DNA of 64,000 nt from the NCBI RefSeq assembly GCF_014837145.1, contig NZ_JACYFS010000003.1, forward strand, positions 1 to 64,000, in the 5' to 3' direction. The notes beneath the pieces are model-generated. The model made no database searches. It was not told the DNA's origin and saw nothing but the letters and a program-made list of their open reading frames with translations. The position numbers and the translations under genes were made by a program. Below, piece by piece: positions 6,430 through 15,524 of this stretch. The number at the start of each line of letters is the position of its first letter. Position 1 is the stretch's first letter. The stretch is from Chryseobacterium caseinilyticum. Its GTDB lineage: Bacteria; Bacteroidota; Bacteroidia; Flavobacteriales; Weeksellaceae.

Positions 6430-7878
6430 ATGAAAAGCACTTTAATGAAAACTTTACTGTGTGCATTTGCGCTGGTAATCCTTTTTTCATGTAATTCTAA
6501 CAAGAATGATGAAATCTTAAACTACACAACAGACACGACTTTGGGAATATCCAGAGTAAATCTGAAGGAAATTTCAAAAAAGATTCCTGTAGACAAAATC
6601 CTGAAAGAGAAGAAAAATATTCAGGCTGAGGAAAAGCTGTTTCTGCAGTTGGTCAATAAGCCTGAGGAATCCGGAATCGACATCGATAAACCTCTTTATC
6701 TTCTCGTTGATCAGGGTAAAACAAATTCTGAATTTGATGTAAAATCTTTTCTCTGGATCAATGACAAAGCGAAGTTTCAGAAAAGTATGACTGATCTGAC
6801 CAAAACGAAAGTGACCATCGACAACAAAGATCATATCTACATTGGTGGAAAACTTGCCGGAAGTATGAAAGGCGACATGGCCATTATGGTCAGCGAAAAG
6901 GCGTACAATCCTTACGGTGGATATAATTCTGCGATGCCTGAAGGTTCTGAGAGAATCAACGATAAATATTTCGCAGATTTCTGGGCAAGAAAAGGAAGTA
7001 AAAATGCTGCGATCAAAGAACAGGTAAACAATTCTCTTGTAGGAAATAAAGATGTGAGCGGATGGGTAAATCTTGCTGCCGTAGCGAGCTTCGCATCTAA
7101 AGGTTATATTGAAACACTTGCCATCAACAAACTGATCAAAGATTCGGGAATTGGTTTTGATTTTAATTTCGACAAAGGAAAAGCTAATATGGAAACGAAG
7201 ACTTTCTTTAACAGCGATATGAAGAAAATCGTAGAAAAATATTACGATAAAAATAAAGTAAACTACGATCTTGTAAAAAATGTGGAACTTGATAATGCTA
7301 AGTCTTACTCAATCGGGTTTTTCAGCTTAGATTTTATGAGATATCTTGTGAAAGAATCTGGTTTTGAAGCTACGGTAAATCATTATTTGGCTTCAAGCAA
7401 CAAATCTTTGGAAGACATCACTTCTACTTTTACAGGAGATTACGCTTTTGTTGATTTCAAAGTAAAACAGGATACTGCTGATTATTACAATTACAGATCA
7501 GACAATGCGATCGTTTTAGGTTTCAATCCGAAAAACAAAGCAACTTTAACAAGCTTAATGGACCAATATCTAACATCTGCAGGAAAAAAATATGTAGTAA
7601 CAGACAATCAAGTAATTGTTTCTGAAAATCCTGAGGTTCTTTCTCAGTTTCAGAGTAAAAAAGCCGGAAAAAATTCAACTTTGGATAAAAAATCGGGTGT
7701 GATGTCTTATTCATGGTCTGATGGTAAAGATTACAACCAAAGAGAAAATCCGCCAGTGAAAGTGATCAGTATGACCAATGAATCTAAGGAAGACAGCGGA
7801 AACCTTCTTTCTAAAACGGTATTTACTCTCGACAAGAAAGACGAAAACGCACTGTATTATTTATTAATGAATGACTGA
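6430..7878 (+). CDS. DUF4836-like lipoprotein
   Basis: A 482-residue envelope lipoprotein: signal sequence ending LFSC (Cys21), then a long globular region opening with a repeat-type motif in which the protein judges residues LNYTTDTTLGISRVNLKEI, similar to the LPKDALFYMEINGKQL opening of the protein at 42126. This layout is typical of the DUF4836 family of Bacteroidota, whose role is unknown. Its last 8 bases overlap the start of an ABC ATPase, and a permease follows, so it is probably the extracytoplasmic partner of that transporter or its substrate. Family placement is by eye and only moderately sure; lipoprotein status is sure. Confidence 0.75.
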   Translation: MKSTLMKTLLCAFALVILFSCNSNKNDEILNYTTDTTLGISRVNLKEISKKIPVDKILKEKKNIQAEEKLFLQLVNKPEESGIDIDKPLYLLVDQGKTNSEFDVKSFLWINDKAKFQKSMTDLTKTKVTIDNKDHIYIGGKLAGSMKGDMAIMVSEKAYNPYGGYNSAMPEGSERINDKYFADFWARKGSKNAAIKEQVNNSLVGNKDVSGWVNLAAVASFASKGYIETLAINKLIKDSGIGFDFNFDKGKANMETKTFFNSDMKKIVEKYYDKNKVNYDLVKNVELDNAKSYSIGFFSLDFMRYLVKESGFEATVNHYLASSNKSLEDITSTFTGDYAFVDFKVKQDTADYYNYRSDNAIVLGFNPKNKATLTSLMDQYLTSAGKKYVVTDNQVIVSENPEVLSQFQSKKAGKNSTLDKKSGVMSYSWSDGKDYNQRENPPVKVISMTNESKEDSGNLLSKTVFTLDKKDENALYYLLMND

Positions 7879-8518
7879 TATTGTTTTAAATAATATTTCT
7901 CCAAAATATTTTACCCCGAAAAATATTGAAGATTCTGAAATCTGGAATCGGAATATCACATTCGCAAAAGGTAAAAAAAATCTGATCATTGCACCGTCAG
8001 GGAGTGGGAAATCTACTCTTGCGACGGCAATGCTCGGAACTCATTTCCAATATGAAGGAGAAATAAAATACGGGACGGAAGTTGTAAAAAAACTGCATCT
8101 GGAAAAAATTGTTGAACACAGAAAACAGGGCATCAGCTTGCTTTTTCAGGATGTAAGAATGATTAAAAACCTGACTATTTCTGAGAATATACTGCTGCGT
8201 ATATTTAATAAAGATAAAAAACAGTTTATTCCAAAAATGGAAGAATATTCGCGACGTCTCGGAATTGAAAGTCTTCTGAACAAAAAAGCTGAAAACTGCT
8301 CGTATGGGGAAAGACAAAGAAGCGCCATCGTGAGAAGCCTGATCAATCCGACAGATTTTCTGATTTACGATGAATGTTTCAGTCATTTGGATATCAATAA
8401 TAAGAAGATCGCATTTTCTCTGATCAACGAAGTTTCTGAAGAAAGCGGAAGTTCGGTGATCTTTTTTGAGCTGAATGAGTTTCCTTTTGAGCATCATTAT
8501 CAAATTCTTCATCTATAA
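7871..8518 (+). CDS. ABC transporter ATP-binding protein (MacB/LolD-like)
   Basis: A 215-residue nucleotide-binding domain. Walker A APSGSGKST (41-49), Q-loop Gln93 (LLFQDVRM), signature SYGERQ (144-149), Walker B FLIYDE (Asp167, Glu168) and D-loop SHLD are all present. The switch histidine expected after Walker B is missing: the strand reads SVIFFELNEF where most have a TH pair. The gene overlaps the lipoprotein gene by 8 bases and is 5 bases from the permease, so the three are one unit. Together they suggest an envelope-type ABC system acting on lipoproteins or other outer-layer substrates; the substrate is unknown. Confidence 0.9.
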   Translation: MTDIVLNNISPKYFTPKNIEDSEIWNRNITFAKGKKNLIIAPSGSGKSTLATAMLGTHFQYEGEIKYGTEVVKKLHLEKIVEHRKQGISLLFQDVRMIKNLTISENILLRIFNKDKKQFIPKMEEYSRRLGIESLLNKKAENCSYGERQRSAIVRSLINPTDFLIYDECFSHLDINNKKIAFSLINEVSEESGSSVIFFELNEFPFEHHYQILHL

Positions 8519-8523
8519 ACGCT

Positions 8524-9684
8524 ATGAAGAAAATTTTTAATTCACTTATTCTGTACGCCGGACTGTTCATTGCCTTTATTTTGGTGTTGTCCTGTCTGCA
8601 GCTGTACGAAAATGCCAACCGTCTTTTCGGAAGCAAAAGCAGTGACAGCAATTACTGGCTTACTTTCAGCAAAAAACTCACTCCGGATAATATCGGACGT
8701 AAAGAACTGCTGGGTTTTAATGAAAATGAAGTTGCGAAGATCAAAAACTGGTCTGAGGTAAAAAACATCTACCCTTTTTCTGCCAATGAGTTTAAAGCTT
8801 CGGCGAACGGCGGCGATTTTATTCCTTTTTACACTGATCTTTACTTTGAAAGTGTAGATTTGAAGGCGATTGACGTTCCTCTGAAAGAAGAAGAGTTTCA
8901 GGTGAACGGAGATGAGATTCCAATCATTATTTCAAGAGAATATCTGAATCTTTACAATTACGGTTTTGCCATTAATCAAGGCTTACCGCAGATTTCAGAA
9001 GATTTTGCCAAGAAAATCGAAGTTAATATCAACATTACTATTAATAAGGAAAACAAAACGTATCGGGGAAAAATGGTTGGGCTTTCAGACAGAATTCATT
9101 CTGTTTTAATTCCTAAAAAATTCCTTGATTCTCTGAATGCTGCTGCCAAACTGGAACTTGGCAGTCAACCTAAAATTTACAACAGGGTTTTGGTTCAGGT
9201 AAAAGATTCCGGAGATGAAGGCTTGGTTTCTAAGATGAAAGAAAATGGCTATGAATCGAATCAGGAAAGCCTACGTTCAGCAAAAATAAAGTCGAAACTG
9301 TTTTTGGTTTTAAAAGTGATTGCAGTTTTGGGGATTTTCATTTTCGCTTTATGCCTTTATATTATTGTAAGCTTTATAAAAATTCAGTTTTTAGAGAAAC
9401 AGGAAGAAGTTTCCATTAAAAACAGTCTTGGATATTCACCAAAGAAAATGGTAAGTGACATCAGCCGGAAGTTCAGTTTAAATTTAATGATTGTTTTAAT
9501 ATTAAGTTTAGGACTGATTGCCTTAGGACAGTACCTGATTGCGAAATCTGATGTTTCCAACGGTTTGCTGTCGATGTATGTGAATCCTTTTCTGTGGACT
9601 GTGATTATTATCATTCCACTGTTGGTTTATTTCTTTGTCAATATTCTGATTTACCGCTGGCTGCTGAAAAGCTGGAAAATATAA
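8524..9684 (+). CDS. FtsX/MacB-type ABC permease
   Basis: A 386-residue inner-membrane protein with the FtsX/MacB layout: one N-terminal membrane helix (about 5-25), a large periplasmic domain (about 30-255), then three helices (about 262-285, 315-335, 355-378). A cytoplasmic loop EKQEEVSIKNSLGYSPKKM between helices 2 and 3 is the coupling segment typical of FtsX-like permeases (E...IK..LG). Last gene of the lipoprotein-ATPase-permease operon, closed by a terminator. Such permeases usually drive movements in the envelope rather than pass solutes through the membrane. Confidence 0.85.
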   Translation: MKKIFNSLILYAGLFIAFILVLSCLQLYENANRLFGSKSSDSNYWLTFSKKLTPDNIGRKELLGFNENEVAKIKNWSEVKNIYPFSANEFKASANGGDFIPFYTDLYFESVDLKAIDVPLKEEEFQVNGDEIPIIISREYLNLYNYGFAINQGLPQISEDFAKKIEVNINITINKENKTYRGKMVGLSDRIHSVLIPKKFLDSLNAAAKLELGSQPKIYNRVLVQVKDSGDEGLVSKMKENGYESNQESLRSAKIKSKLFLVLKVIAVLGIFIFALCLYIIVSFIKIQFLEKQEEVSIKNSLGYSPKKMVSDISRKFSLNLMIVLILSLGLIALGQYLIAKSDVSNGLLSMYVNPFLWTVIIIIPLLVYFFVNILIYRWLLKSWKI

Positions 9685-9687
9685 TAG

Positions 9688-9717
9688 AAAACGACCGTCG
9701 TGATGACGGTCGTTTTT
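9688..9717 (+). terminator. Terminator of the ABC operon
   Basis: Stem AAAACGACCGTC / GACGGTCGTTTT with loop GTGAT, then T's, directly after the permease stop. Confidence 0.9.
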
Positions 9718-10043
9718 GTTTTAAGTGAAAAAATATTTCAGATAATTTTGGCAACTTTTTAAACATTCCAAAACCCCACCGTACACGATGAACACACACT
9801 TAATCATACTTAAATCATAGTAGGGCGAAAAAAAATATTTTACATCTATCCGTAATTTATTATATTTGAATTTTATTAAATCGTTTCATAAACAGTTCCT
9901 CTTGCGAAGCGGAATAATTAAAAAATTGTTGTTAATACAATTTTTGGGGGATATGATTTATGGATAAAGAAAAGTTTAAAATTATCATTTAGAGAAATCG
10001 TATTTTATTGGATAGCCCAGAATAACACAAATTAATTACATAT
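9718..10043. other. Intergenic stretch, mostly featureless
   Basis: No gene seen. A TATATTTG -7-type box at 9861-9868 could start a leader of about 170 bases for the gene at 10044, but no matching -33 TTG is at the usual distance. Confidence 0.4.
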
Positions 10044-10796
10044 ATGAAAAAAGTTTACCTCAGCCTAATTGTCGGAATTAACATCTACTCATATGCGCAG
10101 GTTGGAATTAACAATTCATCACCTAAAAGCACATTGGATATTACTGCAGCACTCCCCACCGGCACTCTGAATCCGGAGACAAAGGACGGGATCATCATTC
10201 CTAATCTGGACAGGCAAAGGGCACAGGCAATGGGAAACAATACCACTCCTGTAACCACACTTTCTACACTGATCTACGTTAATAACAGTACGACAGGTAC
10301 AGCAACCGGTTCAGCTATAAATATCGGATCGCCGGGCTTTTATTATTTTGATACTGCCGCACTTCCAGCACCCGGAGTCTGGCAACCAATCAGATCAACC
10401 AATGTTGACATCTATGGAGGTCAACTGAAAATACCGCCACACCAGCAGTATACATCCGATTTTAGCAATCACAATAATACTATTTATGACAGCGATAACT
10501 GGTGGGTAATTTCTAAGGTATCGACCTACGCAGGAACCAATACTCCGGCCAAAATGGTTATTGTATATGAATTTCAGGGAAGCCCATTTAACGTTTCAGG
10601 ACTTTATCCGCAGTTAACCGCCGGTAATAACAGCGGATTGCCAGATGTCTACAATGCAAATATGATTTCTATTGAAAATAACGGCACTAACGGAAGAACG
10701 AGACTTACAGTAGTAGTGGTTCGCTCAGACCATTTTGGAAACAATTGGCAGGGAACTTTTCTCTTAAATGTGCTTCTTACACGAAGAGTAAACTAA
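10044..10796 (+). CDS. Secreted protein of unknown function
   Basis: A 250-residue protein with a Sec signal peptide (MKKVYLSLIVGINIYSYAQ). The mature part starts VGINNSSPKSTLDI, a motif common in secreted Chryseobacterium/Flavobacterium proteins, then DGIIIPNLDRQRAQAMG, and is rich in Asn, Thr, Gly and Ser. The C-terminal half (from about residue 125) seems to form a separate domain (IPPHQQYTSDF ... NWQGTFLLNVLLTRRVN). No T9SS sorting domain and no lipobox. Stands alone. Probably periplasmic or surface-exposed; function is not known. Confidence 0.8.
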   Translation: MKKVYLSLIVGINIYSYAQVGINNSSPKSTLDITAALPTGTLNPETKDGIIIPNLDRQRAQAMGNNTTPVTTLSTLIYVNNSTTGTATGSAINIGSPGFYYFDTAALPAPGVWQPIRSTNVDIYGGQLKIPPHQQYTSDFSNHNNTIYDSDNWWVISKVSTYAGTNTPAKMVIVYEFQGSPFNVSGLYPQLTAGNNSGLPDVYNANMISIENNGTNGRTRLTVVVVRSDHFGNNWQGTFLLNVLLTRRVN

Positions 10797-10928
10797 ATAC
10801 TTTTTCAGATCATCAACTGAATTAATCATGCAGAAGTTTTTCTGGATGTAAATTCTCTTTTTAGAAAATCCCGAAACAGCACGAAAGTTTTTTAGCCTAT
10901 CATTTACCATCTTAAAGATTTTAGAGTT

Positions 10929-12464
10929 TTAAACATTCCAAAATTCACGATCCAGACTTCTGTACTGTATTGCTTCAGAAATATGATGGGATAAAATATT
11001 TTGAGATTCTTCCAGATCAGCGATTGTTCTTGCCACTTTTAAGATTCTGTCATAGGCTCTTGCAGACAGATTCAGTTTTTCCATGGCCATTTTGATGAGA
11101 TTAAATGAGGTATCATCCAATTCGCAGAATTTTTCCAGTTCACGCGACCCAATTTGGGCATTGTAGCTTATCGGTAAATCTTTATACCGCTCATTCTGAA
11201 TCTCACGAGCCACCAAAACCCGCTTTCTGATGTCTTCACTTTTTTCACCTTTTCTTTTTTCGGCGAGCTGTTCAAACTCAACTTTCTGTACTTCTACATG
11301 AATATCAATACGGTCTAAAAGCGGACCCGAAAGTTTATTCATATACCTCTGCATTTCAAAAACAGAAGATGTATTATTCGGATCATCGGGAAAATATCCG
11401 CTTGGACTGGGGTTCATAGATGCAACCAGCATAAAACTCGAAGGATAATTTACGGTAAATTTAGCTCTCGAAATCGTTACTTCACGGTCTTCCAGCGGTT
11501 GCCGCATGACTTCAAGAACGGTTCTTTTAAATTCAGGCATTTCATCCAGAAATAAAACGCCGTTGTGAGCTAAAGAAATTTCTCCGGGCTGAGGATAACT
11601 TCCGCCACCGACCAGTGCGACGTCCGAAATTGTGTGGTGCGGACTGCGGAAAGGCCGTACCGTCATCAAAGAAGTTTCCGTGCCCATTTTTCCGGCAACA
11701 GAATGAATTTTTGTGGTTTCTAACGCTTCCTTTAAAGTTAACGGAGGTAAAATACTCGGAACTCTTTTCGCCAACATCGTTTTTCCGCTTCCGGGAGGGC
11801 CGATGAGAATAATGTTGTGACCGCCGGCTGCAGCGACTTCCATGGCTCTTTTTGCGATTTCTTGACCTTTCACTTCAGAGAAATCAAAAGGAAATGAATT
11901 GATTTTATCCTGAAATTCTTTCCTGGTATCCAAAACTGTTTTCTCCAAAGGAATTCCTTCGTTAAAAAAATCAATGACTTCTTTGATGTTTTCAACACCA
12001 AAAACGTCGAGATTATTGACAATAGCTGCTTCCCTTGTATTCTGTTTCGGTAAAATAATTCCTTTGAAACCTTCTTCACGAGCCTGAATGGCAATAGGCA
12101 ATACGCCTTTGATCGGTTGTAAACTTCCGTCCAGCGAAAGCTCACCCATGATGATGTAATCTTTAATATGTTCGGCAACAATCTGGTCTGAAGCCACCAG
12201 AATTCCCATGGCAATACTCAGATCGTAAGCTGCTCCTTCTTTTCTAAGGTCTGCAGGAGCCATGTTTATCGTGATTTTCTTTCCGGGAATTTTGAAACCG
12301 ACATTTTTCAGTGCGGCAGAAATTCTGTAGCTGCTTTCTTTGATGGCATTGTCTGGAAGACCCACAAGATGGTAGCCTACCCCACCGGTATCTATGTTGA
12401 CTTCAATAGTAATGGTTTGAGCAGATACTCCGAAGATGGCACTTCCGTAAATTTTGATCAGCAT
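10929..12464 (-). CDS. comM: YifB/ComM family AAA+ ATPase
   Basis: A 511-residue magnesium-chelatase-like protein in the usual three parts: an N-terminal Lon-like S5 fold (1-170) opening with the family signature MLIKIYGSAIFGVSAQ, the AAA+ core with Walker A GPPGSGKT (222-229) and Walker B VLFLDE (Asp307, Glu308), and a C-terminal Mg-chelatase helical domain (415-508). ComM homologues are hexameric helicases that promote branch migration when single-stranded DNA is taken into the chromosome during transformation. dprA is 40 kb away in this window, so both parts of a DNA-uptake route are present. Single-gene unit. Full length with no missing motif. Confidence 0.93.
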   Translation of the reverse strand: MLIKIYGSAIFGVSAQTITIEVNIDTGGVGYHLVGLPDNAIKESSYRISAALKNVGFKIPGKKITINMAPADLRKEGAAYDLSIAMGILVASDQIVAEHIKDYIIMGELSLDGSLQPIKGVLPIAIQAREEGFKGIILPKQNTREAAIVNNLDVFGVENIKEVIDFFNEGIPLEKTVLDTRKEFQDKINSFPFDFSEVKGQEIAKRAMEVAAAGGHNIILIGPPGSGKTMLAKRVPSILPPLTLKEALETTKIHSVAGKMGTETSLMTVRPFRSPHHTISDVALVGGGSYPQPGEISLAHNGVLFLDEMPEFKRTVLEVMRQPLEDREVTISRAKFTVNYPSSFMLVASMNPSPSGYFPDDPNNTSSVFEMQRYMNKLSGPLLDRIDIHVEVQKVEFEQLAEKRKGEKSEDIRKRVLVAREIQNERYKDLPISYNAQIGSRELEKFCELDDTSFNLIKMAMEKLNLSARAYDRILKVARTIADLEESQNILSHHISEAIQYRSLDREFWNV

Positions 12465-12658
12465 TGCTTTGTGTTTGAAGTAAATTTAAAAAAAAATTAT
12501 GTGGCACTAAAGAGTTTTTAGCTAAATTTTAAATCTAAATTTCAATATTTTTGTTTTAAAACAACTGGTCTTAATTAAATCGAATCTTAAAGAAGTCTCT
12601 GCTATACTCCGGATCTGAACAAATAAAGTATCCCTTTCTGCAAATCAAATGATAACTT

Positions 12659-13438
12659 ATGGGCATAAAAAAAAATTTTTCAGCGATTTTATTTTTCATC
12701 AGTACCTCTCTACTGTGTCAGCTTTCTTTAAAAGTTAGAGAACTTAATTATGATGAATTTAAAGAATATGTTCCGGATAACGATTTTGTCAAGAGTATGG
12801 AATCTCAATATAAAGGTCATATTTTTGAGATTTCACTTATAAATAACACCAAAAAAACAATTTCTTTGCCTTTAGATACACTCAGTTATGCTTTACCATA
12901 TACTGAAGACATTTGGAGATATTATAAAGGAGAAGATTTCCGAACTGATCCGGACTTATTTAATGTTTTGGGAGTTCATCCTTTCCTGTTTCAAAAAAAT
13001 AAATTCATTGATAAAGAATTTGATATGCCCTACCATCTGAATATTATTCCACCACCGGATGCAATGGAAAAAAATCAATCGAAGACAGATAGGTTGACAG
13101 TTATAAAACAATGGAAGGAGAAAAATAAACTGCCAAGCAATTTATACGCAGTTTATAATTGGTACCTTCTCAACAATATGGTAACGATCAATCCAAAAGC
13201 AACAATTAAATATAGAATTTATTTTAATCCGTTCCTTAAAAGACAGAATGTATTTGATTATCATGAATTTTATACGCAACTGGATGCTGAGATTCCTTAT
13301 GGAGCCAATTTTAAAATAATTCTTAATGAAAATCTCTATAAATTTTTAACGAAGGAGGATAAATTGATGTATCCAGACCTTTTTACAGGTGTTGTAACTT
13401 CAGAAACGTTGGATATATTAACAAATTCAAATAAATGA
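12659..13438 (+). CDS. Secreted or membrane-linked protein of unknown function
   Basis: A 259-residue protein with a hydrophobic N-terminus (about residues 8-22, FSAILFFISTSLLCQLSL) that is probably a signal peptide; LLCQ could be a weak lipobox. The mature part has no recognised motif. HIFEISLINNTKKTISLPLDTLSYALP reads like an Ig-like beta region with a two-stranded pattern common in secreted Bacteroidota proteins. Base composition is somewhat richer in A and T than its neighbours. Monocistronic between ComM (divergent) and csaA. Function unknown. Confidence 0.7.
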   Translation: MGIKKNFSAILFFISTSLLCQLSLKVRELNYDEFKEYVPDNDFVKSMESQYKGHIFEISLINNTKKTISLPLDTLSYALPYTEDIWRYYKGEDFRTDPDLFNVLGVHPFLFQKNKFIDKEFDMPYHLNIIPPPDAMEKNQSKTDRLTVIKQWKEKNKLPSNLYAVYNWYLLNNMVTINPKATIKYRIYFNPFLKRQNVFDYHEFYTQLDAEIPYGANFKIILNENLYKFLTKEDKLMYPDLFTGVVTSETLDILTNSNK

Positions 13439-13464
13439 TTTCGGAATTCTGGTTTAGAAATTAA

Positions 13465-13472
13465 TATATTTG
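13465..13472 (+). promoter_or_regulatory. -7 box of csaA
   Basis: TATATTTG, 24 bases before the csaA ATG; leader of about 18 bases. The -33 region is poor. Confidence 0.5.
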
Positions 13473-13496
13473 TTTTCATCAAATTAATTAGGCATA

Positions 13497-13844
13497 ATGA
13501 ATTTAAAACCCGAAATTTCCTGGCCAGATTTTGAGAAATTAGACATCCGTTGCGGAACAATTATTTCTGTAAATGATTTTGAAAAAGCCAGAAATCCTTC
13601 CTATCAACTTGAAATCGACTTTGGAGATTTGGGAATAAGAAAATCTGCAGCGCAAATCACTTCTCTCTACAGCAAGGAAGATTTAGTGGGAAAACAGATT
13701 TTAGCTGTAGTGAATTTTCCGAAAAAACAGATTGCCAATTTCTTCAGTGAATGTCTTGTTTTAGGTGTCTATGGTGAAGATTCCAAAGACGTGACACTTC
13801 TTTCGCCTTCATTGCCTGTAAAAAACGGACTGCAGGTTGGTTAA
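13497..13844 (+). CDS. csaA: CsaA-like tRNA-binding protein
   Basis: A 115-residue single-domain protein of the EMAP-II/Trbp111 OB-fold family. Visible marks are FEKLDIRCGTI at the start, KSAAQITSLY in the middle, and GKQILAVVNFPKKQIANFFSECLVLG. CsaA homologues form dimers that bind tRNA and have been described as export chaperones. Length and layout match the family well; the usual V in RVGTI is replaced by C (RCGTI). Single gene with its own -7 box. Confidence 0.9.
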   Translation: MNLKPEISWPDFEKLDIRCGTIISVNDFEKARNPSYQLEIDFGDLGIRKSAAQITSLYSKEDLVGKQILAVVNFPKKQIANFFSECLVLGVYGEDSKDVTLLSPSLPVKNGLQVG

Positions 13845-13931
13845 ATTCAACAAAAATTTCAAAACTAATGGATTAAAAACCTTTAGGGTTCGAAATGACA
13901 AATATTATTACTTAGAAAAACCAAACACAAT

Positions 13932-14624
13932 ATGATCCAAAATATTCCTATAGAAAAAATACTGTTTCTTGATATAGAAACCGTTCCGCAACATGGAAAC
14001 TGGAACGAAATTCCCAATACCGAACAAACGCTTTGGGATAAAAAAACAAGATACCAGCGCAAGGATGAAATTTCCGCAGAAGATTTTTATGATCGGGCAG
14101 GAATCATGGCCGAATTTGGAAAAATTATCTGCATTACTATCGGAATGGTCGAGAAAAACGACACTTTAAAAATCAAAAGCTTTGCAAATGACAATGAGAA
14201 AATTCTGCTGGAAGAATTTGGTGAAATTTTCAACAGCATGAGGCTTCGCGACGTGATTCTCTGTGCTCACAATGGCAAGGAATTCGATTTCCCCTGGATT
14301 GCCAGAAGATTTTTAATCAACGGAATGCAACCGCCTTCTCCCTTCCAGCTTTTCGGAAAAAAACCATGGGAAATTCCACACATCGATACGATGGAACTCT
14401 GGAAATTCGGGGATTATAAAAGTTTTGTTTCACTGGAACTTCTGGCACATGTTTTCGGGATTCCGACGCCAAAAGACGATATCGACGGATCAATGGTTTC
14501 ATCAATTTACTACATAGAAAAAGACTTGCAGAGAATAGTAGACTATTGTGAAAAAGATGTCTTAACTTTGGCCAATATTTTCCGGCGCATGCGTCAGGAA
14601 GATTTACTGAAAAGATATTCTTAA
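13932..14624 (+). CDS. Predicted 3'-5' exonuclease, DEDDy type
   Basis: A 230-residue RNase H-fold exonuclease related to the PolB-like exonuclease group (DNA_pol_B_exo2). The four acidic residues are visible: Asp14 and Glu16 in FLDIET, Asp119 in GKEFDFPW, and Asp209 with Tyr205 in YCEKDV, so it is of the DEDDy type. Stand-alone proteins of this group occur across Bacteroidota and may trim DNA or RNA 3' ends in repair. It shares a plus-strand run with the MIP18-like gene 18 bases downstream. The activity is well supported; the cellular substrate is not known. Confidence 0.88.
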   Translation: MIQNIPIEKILFLDIETVPQHGNWNEIPNTEQTLWDKKTRYQRKDEISAEDFYDRAGIMAEFGKIICITIGMVEKNDTLKIKSFANDNEKILLEEFGEIFNSMRLRDVILCAHNGKEFDFPWIARRFLINGMQPPSPFQLFGKKPWEIPHIDTMELWKFGDYKSFVSLELLAHVFGIPTPKDDIDGSMVSSIYYIEKDLQRIVDYCEKDVLTLANIFRRMRQEDLLKRYS

Positions 14625-14642
14625 TTTAGATTAATCATAAAA

Positions 14643-14969
14643 ATGAAATTTACAGACGATCAGATCGCAGATATTGGTGAAGAAATAATTGGTGTTTTAA
14701 AAACGGTTTATGATCCCGAAATTCCGGTAGACATTTATGAGCTGGGATTAATTTACGACGTGCAGATCTCTGAAGAAGCCGATGTAAAGATTATTATGAC
14801 GCTTACAACGCCTAACTGTCCGGTTGCAGAAACGCTTCCACAAGAGGTGAAAGATAAAGTGAAAGAGGTGGAAAATGTAAATGATGTAGATCTGGAACTT
14901 ACTTTCGAACCAAGCTGGAACAAAGATATGATGAGCGAAGAAGCAAAATTTGAGCTAGGAATGCTTTAA
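14643..14969 (+). CDS. MIP18/SufT-like Fe-S assembly protein (DUF59)
   Basis: A 108-residue member of the DUF59/MIP18 family, related to SufT and PaaD. It has the PEIPVDIYELGLIYDV block and the reactive Cys59 in TTPNCP, which in relatives takes part in maturation of iron-sulfur proteins. In many Bacteroidota this gene sits in the suf operon; here it is 42 kb away from it, behind the exonuclease gene, and ends at a strong terminator. Assignment to the family is sure; the exact client proteins are not known. Confidence 0.9.
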   Translation: MKFTDDQIADIGEEIIGVLKTVYDPEIPVDIYELGLIYDVQISEEADVKIIMTLTTPNCPVAETLPQEVKDKVKEVENVNDVDLELTFEPSWNKDMMSEEAKFELGML

Positions 14970-14994
14970 TATTAATTTTAGCTGAAACATACAG

Positions 14995-15022
14995 AAAGCT
15001 GTCACAATTGTGGCAGCTTTTT
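14995..15022 (+). terminator. Terminator after the MIP18-like gene
   Basis: Near-perfect stem AAAGCTGTCACAA / TTGTGGCAGCTTT followed by T's. Confidence 0.88.
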
Positions 15023-15068
15023 GCATTTTCAGTGGTTTCACGGTGCAGAAATAGTAAAAACCCTGATA

Positions 15069-15096
15069 TTGTGATGGTTGCAAAGTTCTAATTTTG
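15069..15096 (+). promoter_or_regulatory. Promoter of the calpain-like protease unit
   Basis: -33 TTG (15069-15071), 17-base spacer, -7 box TAATTTTG (15089-15096). Start near 15103. It excludes the TTG at 15094 as a start codon for the next gene and points to the ATG at 15115. Confidence 0.65.
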
Positions 15097-15114
15097 GAGT
15101 ATCAAATTAGAGTT

Positions 15115-15510
15115 ATGGAAACAAGGAAAGTAATTGTATCATTTAACAACGGAAGCGTTCCGCCTGAATACGCATACCGTTACGAATTGATTTTTTCAGA
15201 TCATGGAAGTGCCGAACTTATAGTTTTTAAAGGCTATGACCTTGACGAGAAAAATATTTTTTCTGAAACAAAAAAAGTCAATGTTTTAATTCTGGAACAG
15301 TTGATTGTCGGAATTAACAACCTCAGAACTTTCGGACAAAATTCGCCGGAAGTCGGTGGGAGCCAGCGCAGCATTGAGTTCATCAACGGTAAATCTGAAA
15401 AAATTTTTATTCAGAATGATAATCTGGAAGGAATCCATCTTTTCAATCGCTTTCTCTACCTCTATAACCCTGATTTTTTAAACATCATTAATAAAATCAT
15501 TAACCATTAA
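15115..15510 (+). CDS. Unknown protein paired with a calpain-like protease
   Basis: A 131-residue protein without a signal peptide. It starts METRKVIVSFNNGSVPPEYAY and has an alternating beta pattern (RYELIFSDHGSAELIVF) with a helix near 65-80, like small inhibitor or immunity folds. The stop is 14 bases before the protease start and both share one promoter. A role as inhibitor or folding partner of the protease would explain the pairing, but no sequence motif proves it. The ATG at 15115 was chosen because an upstream TTG lies inside the -7 box. Confidence 0.7.
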   Translation: METRKVIVSFNNGSVPPEYAYRYELIFSDHGSAELIVFKGYDLDEKNIFSETKKVNVLILEQLIVGINNLRTFGQNSPEVGGSQRSIEFINGKSEKIFIQNDNLEGIHLFNRFLYLYNPDFLNIINKIINH

Positions 15511-15524
15511 AAACAATTATTATC

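Noticed and set aside
7997..8512. 171-codon minus-strand frame opposite the ABC ATPase
   Set aside because: The plus-strand frame has all ABC motifs; the reverse frame is a shadow.
10797..10928. Terminator between the convergent genes at 10796 and 10929
   Set aside because: No stem with a T run could be made out.
15094..15114. TTG start for the calpain partner gene
   Set aside because: The TTG is part of the -7 promoter box, so it would not be in the transcript.
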